Assembly: GCF_027943255.1 (NCBI RefSeq)
Contig: NC_072893.1
Coordinates: 30,278,001-30,342,000 of the forward strand
Length of the DNA stretch: 64,000 nt
DNA from: Anastrepha obliqua
Taxonomy: Eukaryota > Arthropoda > Insecta > Diptera > Tephritidae
Direction: 5' to 3'
In this document: positions 57,770 to 64,000 of the stretch, piece by piece
Position numbering within the stretch: the first letter of the stretch is position 1
Layout: every line of letters begins with the position of its first letter
Program-made: the position numbers and the translations under genes
Notes under the pieces: generated by a model
What the model was told of the DNA's origin: nothing
What the model saw: only the letters and a program-made list of their open reading frames with translations
Databases searched by the model: none

Positions 57770-59170
57770 TTATTCAGCGCCAGTACCATCACCAACCCCG
57801 CCACCACATAGAGAGAGCCTACGAGCGCGTTCACACTTTTGACATTTAAAACCGTCGAGGAAAATCAGTCAGTTCGCTGCAACAGCGTGTGAGTGTACAC
57901 GTGCACACACACACATATCCACACACACACAATCAGAGGGTAAAGGGTGGCAGAATAGTCACATGTAAAATTCGATAACTAGCAAGTGTTCATTCAGTGC
58001 TTGCTTGTGACAGTCAGCGACTGGGGTGCAACGAAAAAAAATGAAATAATGAAGAAGTTTATTTAGAAGACCAAAAAGAAGAGAAAAAAAGTTGCGTCAA
58101 CATAAATAAAACGCATTTCAATGAGCAATAAAATTGATAGGGCGGGAGTTATTATAGTTTAGCAGACCGTCAGACAGACGATCAGTCGCTCCACCGTACG
58201 GTTAGCTCAGCCCTTAAAGTGCAATTAAAGTATGGGCGGGTGTGTGCGCGCTTGCGAGGGTGGTAGAAAATCAACCCTCAATTCGACTATGGCATGCAAA
58301 GGGGGTACACATATGGACGTGCATACGTAGCAAAGAACAAAAAAAAAAGAGTGTTGCAAGTTGTGCAAGTGTTGACATTGGATATTGAATATTGAACGGA
58401 AATATGTCAAAATACTCAAATGTGTCTTCAGTACTGTGCGCGTCGGCCGACAGGCAGTGTGTAGACTAGCGAGACAATTTCCTGGCGTGCATTTTGAGCT
58501 GAACTTTACTTTGAGCATATAACAAAAAATATATTTTTAATAAAAAACGTGTGTTTGGGTATTTGGAGAATAAATGCAGTGAAATTTCCAGTCGCACTCC
58601 GTCTTAGTGCAAACTTTCCGCCTGATTTGAAAGTAATTAGCATTTGACTTGGTTGACATTGAAGTGCTTGTGCTGACATATTGTTGTGAAAAGTGCTGGC
58701 CAGAGTTATTTCCTATGTGACAGCACTTTTTTGGAGCAAAAAAATTACACCGCCATACGAGTTTGAGTAGATGTGACAAGAAATTCACATCGAATGCGAA
58801 ATTTTCGTTTTTCTGCTTTAATTTTTGCATGGCGAGCATTTTCGCTAGTTAGTCATGAGATGAAAAAAATATGCAGCGCAACATGTCATTTTCATATTAT
58901 GAAATGTCAAAGGCACAAGCTGCACACATTTGCGCTTGTAGTGGCGGCGAAAAAATTCTCACACAAGGAAAAGCTCATGCCGCGCGCTCTTGCGAAGTGC
59001 TGCCAGCTGATTTGATTTTGTTGCAATTGAGCGCAGATGAATTACTGTTATGAGTGTTGAAAGGCATAGTTTTATTGTAAATATGTGTGCATATCGTGAT
59101 GTGAAATGCAAAAAGACGTAGCTAACAAAAACATTTTTTTATATGAGAAGCTAAAAACGTTTTAAAAGTA
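57770..59170 (+). promoter_or_regulatory. TE-poor stretch, possible promoter or 5' exon
   Basis: It contains TCAGTCAGTTCG at 57865-57876, matching the insect initiator TCAGTY, in a CA-rich, transposon-free 1.3 kb. No ORF of note is present. It may be the 5' end of a gene outside the window; strand and role are guesses from the initiator-like motif. Confidence 0.25.
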
Positions 59171-59189
59171 AGAGAATTTTTGGAAAGGA

Positions 59190-59890
59190 AACTACGAGTC
59201 GCAATTACTCAATAATCCGCGTAGTCTTCATCGTTGTCGAGTATAGTTTGGCATTTTCTTTATGCTTTGAACCAGCTTTTCTGCGTAGCTCGTCGACAAA
59301 GAGGACCAGATTTCGCGAACTTCACGTACGAGTTGCTTTAAATCATGGACTGGCCTTCCGGCAAGATGCGTTTTCATAGTTTCCTACACATTTTCAATGG
59401 GATTGGCGTCTGGGGACTGGGAAGGCCAACCCAATACTGTGACGCCATTTTCTTCTTTTGTTGTTTCTCAATGTGTTTTTCTGAGAGCAGTGGTTTTGAT
59501 GATGTGGGACGGTAGGATATATTTGCCTCCTTCAGTCGACGTTCGATGGCGTTGATACTCACATATATTCTTTTTTTTAACAAGAAATGATCGTGCTTGG
59601 CGTAGTCACAAGGAAGGGTCCCGCTTAGAAAGTTGGACGATCACTTTATCCTGCCTTTTTTGTCGTCACTCGCTTCAAGCCACGCTCGGAAAAGTCATCA
59701 ATATTTTTGATTTCACATCCCAACAAAGTTTTTTGATTTTTTGATTACTTTTGCAGACGCGGCGTAAGATAATTTCGGCCCTTTCGAATGCGTGCTTAAA
59801 AATACCGCCTTAAAACGCTTCGCGTACTCCTCCACTCATTTTTGTTTGGTTGCGTTTACGGAAAAGTTTTGAACGACACTAATCTGAGTC
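59190..59890 (-). pseudogene. Tc1-like transposase remnant
   Basis: Reading downward: FERAEIILRRVCKSNQK (59790), a middle part, KKRIYVSINAIERRLKEANI (59575), RPTSSKPLLSEKHIEK, then the C-terminal WPSQSPDANPIEN-like motif (59430-59390, broken) and VREIWSSLS/KSW-type text to about 59200. The order of pieces is scrambled and frames are broken. The element is dead. Confidence 0.7.
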
Positions 59891-60414
59891 AGCACTGGGG
59901 TTGTAGCCCTTGAGTGGGACTATTACGCAGCAAAAAGCAGAGCTAAATATATCTTGAAGTTACAAGAAAAAAACCGGTCCTTTTTTTTCTGACACATTCA
60001 TGACATTTTTGCTAAAACGACGCCCTTTGATTCTGAAACTTTTTCGACTTACGCCCTAAAATGTTTCATTATATGGCCAATAGCTGGATTGGATTGTTAT
60101 TCTGTTTGTATTATACGCAACTGGGTGAAACCTAGTGCGCAAAAAGGTATGAACGGGCAGAGTCTGCGATTTGCAGGCTCCAAAAATATTGGCGAGTGTA
60201 CTTTTTTACTTCAAAATTATCCCGACGAAAAACGCAGTGATAAGAGCAGTTCTAACCATTTAAAGCTAAAATAAAACATTGTAAACAGAATTTGAAATGA
60301 TGGCGAAGCAAACAAATTGGACGCATATTTTAATCTAAATTAATCAGGGTTGCTACGTCGGCAGTGTCCGGGCTCGAAAGACCGGATATGAAACACTTAG
60401 TAATAGAAAAAGTT

Positions 60415-61480
60415 ATTTATTGTTGTTGTTGTAGCAGTAATACAAGCCCTGTGAGTGTAGTGTATATCACCGGTCGTCTTCGTCTAACTCATCTAAAGGT
60501 AGGCCCAGGAAACATGCTGTTTCGACAGGTTGGGCCCAGAGGGAGAGGGATGTTAGATGATTGGGTTTTGAGGGGCATGTGAAAAGGTGGTTAGTGTCGT
60601 GCGAGGTGCCTTCACATGTGTTTGGTTTGCCGGGGTTAATACTGGATAAGTAGTAGTTTCACCTGTTACAGTATCCAGAACGTAATTGTGCTAGTGTTAC
60701 GCGGGTCTCACGGGGAAGCTGGAGCTCTCCATCTGCTGTAGGTGGTGGTTGCACTCCGATTGAGGCATACGGTGGGGGGGAGCCTAGAAAGGTGGTGATG
60801 GGCTCCCTATGAATGTCGTTTATTGTCTGACTAAACACTGTCTGGTCCAGTAGATGTCTGTTAGTTTTGTCCTGGATCTCGTCCGCGTAATTGAGGAGGG
60901 GTCTTCTGACGTGCCTGGGAGGCGGCTCTGGCTGAAGCAGGTGTCTGCAAGGATGAAACCTGCGGAAGCACCCAAACAGAAACTGTTTGCTGAGTAGTTT
61001 ATTGCGCTTTTTTACTGGGAGCATCTGTGCCTCGTTGTGAAGTTGTTGAAGAGGGGACATCAGGAGGCAACCCGTCGCTGTCCGGATAGCAGTCTTTTGC
61101 CAAGTCTGGAGCTTTGTCCATTGCGTGTCACTAGTTACAGGCGACCAGACAGGCGCAGCATAGTTTAGAACCGGCCGGTCAATTGCCTTAAATGTCGATA
61201 GCAACAATTCTTTGTCTTTTCCCCAAGTGCTGCCGGCGAGCGATTTGAGGACCTTGTTGCGATTTTGGACTTTAGTGGCAATTGCGGTTGTATGCGCCGA
61301 GAAGGAGAGCAAACAGTCAAAGGTTACACTCCGAATTTTGGGATTGTTAACAGTCGGAATTGATGTGTCATCGACTTTTAACTTGAGTTGCAGTTTGACC
61401 TCCTTTGTCAAGGTGGTAAAGAAGATCATCGTAGAATTTGTGGGGAAAGTTAGAGATTCGTTTCTAATAGCGGCCGCCAA
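60415..61480 (-). pseudogene. Jockey-clade LINE 3' part
   Basis: A long open frame (61480-60659, 273 codons) reads STMIFFTTLTKEV, KIRSVTFDCLLSFSAHTTAI, LNYAAPVWSPVTSDTQW and QKTAIRTATGCLL, typical of the thumb and C-terminus of Jockey-clade RTs. It keeps a single frame, so it is younger than most copies here. The 3' UTR continues to an ACAACAACA tail (60415-60430) and matches 10335-10420. Confidence 0.82.
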
Positions 61481-61570
61481 TCGACAGACAATGGCAAGTC
61501 CCTGAGTATATTTCTGCCATGAAAAATGTCCTCATAAAAACCATTTGCCGTGCGGAAACGGCATAAAACT
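61466..61570 (+). mobile_element. SINE body fragment
   Basis: Shares GGCCGCCAATCG, CAGACAATGGCAA, GAGTATATTTCTGCCATGAA and CTCATAAAAA with the SINE at 6349-6670. The head is missing. Confidence 0.7.
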
Positions 61571-61699
61571 GTTTTCGGGATGACGCCAGTGAAGAGGAAA
61601 CTCTCATGAGTACTGCTATACCGGCATAGCAGAATTCACAACTTGTAGTCTCAAAGCTACGCGTACGTACTAAACACCTCTCCACAACCTACCACTATC

Positions 61700-62720
61700 T
61701 AAGATATTACCTTACAAGGCTGGTTAACTCAAAGTCTCCTAATTATTGTTGACGTCTAAGAAATTTCGCGCGTCTTAGATCATTATGAATATGTGCTATA
61801 TGCGCACAGATTTCTTTCCAATTATCAACTGATTTCTGCGTAAAATTCACAATATTTTCTCCGCTTAAAATGGTAAAGGTTTATGAAGCATAGCTTGGAC
61901 ATGGTAACAAGACGTGATCAACATCTTTTTCCCCTTCCATGCAGGTTGGCAATTTGGTGCCGGGCGCTGAAAGGAATTGAGTTAGGTAGCAATTTGTTTC
62001 GCCATGGTTCATTCCTAACCACGTCGTAAGGGTGGGTAATAACTCGTATGTTCATCTTCCTTTAGGTGATCTGTTCCGCCGATAGACGGTTTATAGTTTA
62101 TATTAGATATTACGTTTCAATTTTCTGTAATCGAATTTCGCACTGCTCACTTTTATAGACGGTTTTAGACTCGTAGTTTCCCTTTTATAAGGGTAAATTT
62201 ACCCCTTTTTAAGAAAAGTCTACAAAGTCTTTTTAAATAGGACATTTAAGGACTGAAAAGTTCAAGTAAAACATTTCGCGAAAAACATTAGGGGAGTTGC
62301 CAAAAATGCAAAAGCCAATATCCCTTGCAATTGGCAGCAAGACAGAAATACTCGCTACTCATAAAGAAACTACAGAGCTGATAGACGTTCTTTTGGCGGT
62401 CAGTTCATGCACACTGTGCGTCTCGAGTTAAATGAACTAGCGCTTGGAGGAGAACTTTATCTTGCAGAGTAGTAATATGTTTCTAACCAAGGATGGCTCG
62501 GAGGCGGTTGAAAGAACTTCTGGATCTATCACAACCGCACCTCTCGTTGGTGGTGATTGTCTTAACTGGACACTCCTATGCGTGAATTCATGCAGTGAGT
62601 CTGAACATGGCCTCGAGTCTGTACTCCCCAATTGTCCCGCTTTTGCAAGGCTTAAATTTAAATAACTTGGCTCTTACTTTCACACACGCAGCAATTTGTC
62701 ATCCATAATTCTTATTAGCT
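61700..62720 (+). pseudogene. Decayed RNase H-type LINE end
   Basis: Only the last part is readable: a VLPNCPAFARLKF motif (62625-62660), the usual cysteine-rich end. The upstream part is unassigned. Confidence 0.45.
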
Positions 62721-62789
62721 ACAGGTTAGGCTAGATATATCTGGCTTATCTGAATAGATCTCACATAGACTACAAGGGTCTGTAGTGTT

Positions 62790-63345
62790 ACCTGTGTTGT
62801 TAGAGAGATGGAGAGTCCCTGATACTAGTTTTGGCAAGTTTTAATAAATATTTTAAACTTTTGTAGGTGATACCATTGAGAGCCGATCCCAGGCAGTTGT
62901 AACGAGTTCTGTTTAGAGCTGGACAGTGGCAAAGGAGGTGTTTTCTTATTCGCATAAGTTACACGCGTAGTTCTGAACCAATCCCATTTTAGCTCCGTGA
63001 CTTTGAGTGAGGCAATGTTTCGTCAGTACTCCTACCGATATTGAACACTCCTTCCTTGGGAGTGATAGAATAAAGTTGTTTATTTCCTTGTTGCAAGTTC
63101 CTAGCATTATTTTGGCAATCCTGTGGGATGTCGAGGCTTCCCATATATACTGTGTTTCCAGACTTAGTTCCTCATATATGTAATTCCGTATTCAAAACTG
63201 AGAATGTGGGATATATGTGCGACGAACTCATCCTAGGCAAGTGGGTGCCTGCCTTAGCAAGCTCGTCAACTCTCTCATTTGGCTCTATTCCTGCATGCCC
63301 TGGTACCCCCACTAAATTGTGACCTGTCTATATTATAAGCTTTAG
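62790..63345 (-). pseudogene. LINE RNase H end, antisense
   Basis: From 63325 down: HNLVGVPGHAGIEPNERVDE with LAKAGTHLP, then a decayed C-terminus with RIRKHLLCHCPALNR (62945), which is the cysteine end motif. Frames are broken. Confidence 0.75.
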
Positions 63346-63365
63346 TTGGAACATATTTTTTTAGT

Positions 63366-63425
63366 CCTCGGAGGCGTAGTAGCCGAATGAGTTTGTGCGT
63401 GACTACCATTCGGGCACAACGCCTG
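63366..63425 (+). mobile_element. SINE head fragment
   Basis: GGCGTAGTAGCCGAATGAG, GTGCGTGACTACCATTCGGG: the tRNA-like head of the SINE family, cut off before the B box. Confidence 0.7.
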
Positions 63426-63755
63426 TGGTCAGCATATGGCTACCATGGGGGTCGACGACAGCCCGATATGCCTATCCTATCTTGAGGATGACGACACTGC
63501 AGAGCATTTTCTGTGTCACTGTCCGGCGTTTTCCAGAATTTGACTTAGGATATTGGGTTGGATAAAGTTCGTACTCTTCTTCTTTCGCATCTCTTAAGAT
63601 CCATCAATGAATCCAAGAGATTTGTGGAAATCACCCACTTTTTATCTTTCCTATCTCTCTATTCTTTCTACTGAAATCTATCCGGGTAGAGTACAATGGT
63701 TTCCTGACTGAGTGCTTGGACTTGTCCAACCCCCCACAAATCTAAAATAATCTAA
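63426..63755 (+). pseudogene. LINE C-terminal motif and 3' UTR
   Basis: CLSYLEDDDTAEHFLCHCPAF (63460-63535) is the terminal cysteine/histidine motif of RNase H-type LINEs; a short 3' UTR follows, ending CTAAAATAATCTAATCTAACC. Confidence 0.7.
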
Positions 63756-63764
63756 TCTAACCAT

Positions 63765-63985
63765 CCGGTGGGGTCCGGGTACGAACCATAAAAATTAGGA
63801 AAAGGTTCCGGTAGGCAATGATAAACCTCCGCGTGTATTTGTACCATGAAAACTTCTCATAAAAACTACCTGCCGTTCGGAAAGCGCCATGAGACTGTAG
63901 GTCCTTTTATTTGCGTAACAACATCAAGATACACATCGCAAATTAGAGCAGAAGTGTGGTTTTTAATTTTGTCCAAATTGGTTAG
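63765..63985 (+). mobile_element. SINE body fragment
   Basis: Shares GGCAATGATAAACC, GTGTATTTGTACCATGAAAA, CTCATAAAAA, GAGACTGTAGGTCC and AACATCAAGA with the SINE at 6349-6670. Confidence 0.75.
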
Positions 63986-64000
63986 TCCACAGTTAAAATA

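Overview
This window comes from an insect nuclear genome, most likely a schizophoran fly and plausibly a tephritid fruit fly. Two intron-containing genes are closely Drosophila-like. Around them lies AT-rich DNA packed with decayed transposable elements: mariners (including DD41D 'rosa'-type copies), Tc1 and pogo elements, non-LTR retrotransposon 3' ends, and a tRNA-derived SINE. No operons, CRISPR arrays, prophage or prokaryotic signals are present. The species assignment is an inference.

Layout. 0-2.5 kb: LINE reverse-transcriptase remnant, then a deleted mariner between direct repeats. 2.5-7.6 kb: a complete five-exon mitochondrial carrier gene on the minus strand (315 aa, ornithine-carrier type, CG1628-like). 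Its first intron holds a mariner that is itself interrupted by a LINE 3' end, followed by a SINE. 7.6-19 kb: intergenic DNA with an unclassified repeat family, a Jockey-clade LINE, about 1 kb of A-rich DNA built from a repeated ~405 bp unit, and a pogo/Tigger element carrying a mariner inside it. 19-21.2 kb: a LINE interrupted by another LINE's 3' end.

21.8-43.2 kb: one large minus-strand gene of seven coding exons (7,167 nt, 2,388 aa). It encodes a PR/SET-domain C2H2 zinc-finger regulator of PRDM10/PRDM15 type. All exon joins keep phase. The last two exons encode a long Q/N/G/A/H-rich tail. The 11 kb first intron and the 2.9 kb third intron are filled with mariner, LINE and SINE remnants and a ~120 bp minisatellite. 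The 5' end is unusual: the open frame begins at a GTG in good fly start context with an in-frame stop four codons upstream. 43.2-46.3 kb is TE-poor DNA that probably holds the 5' leader and promoter.

46.3-64 kb: essentially transposon debris. The clearest structure is a composite mariner-derived MITE present twice in opposite orientations (49.8-50.3 and 52.4-52.9 kb). The second copy sits in a Jockey-like RT frame that is restored when the insert and one TA are removed. A TE-poor stretch at 57.8-59.1 kb may be the promoter or 5' exon of a gene outside the window. I found no convincing new multi-gene biological system. The notable items are the composite MITE, the nested insertions with readable target sites, and the non-ATG start of the PRDM gene.
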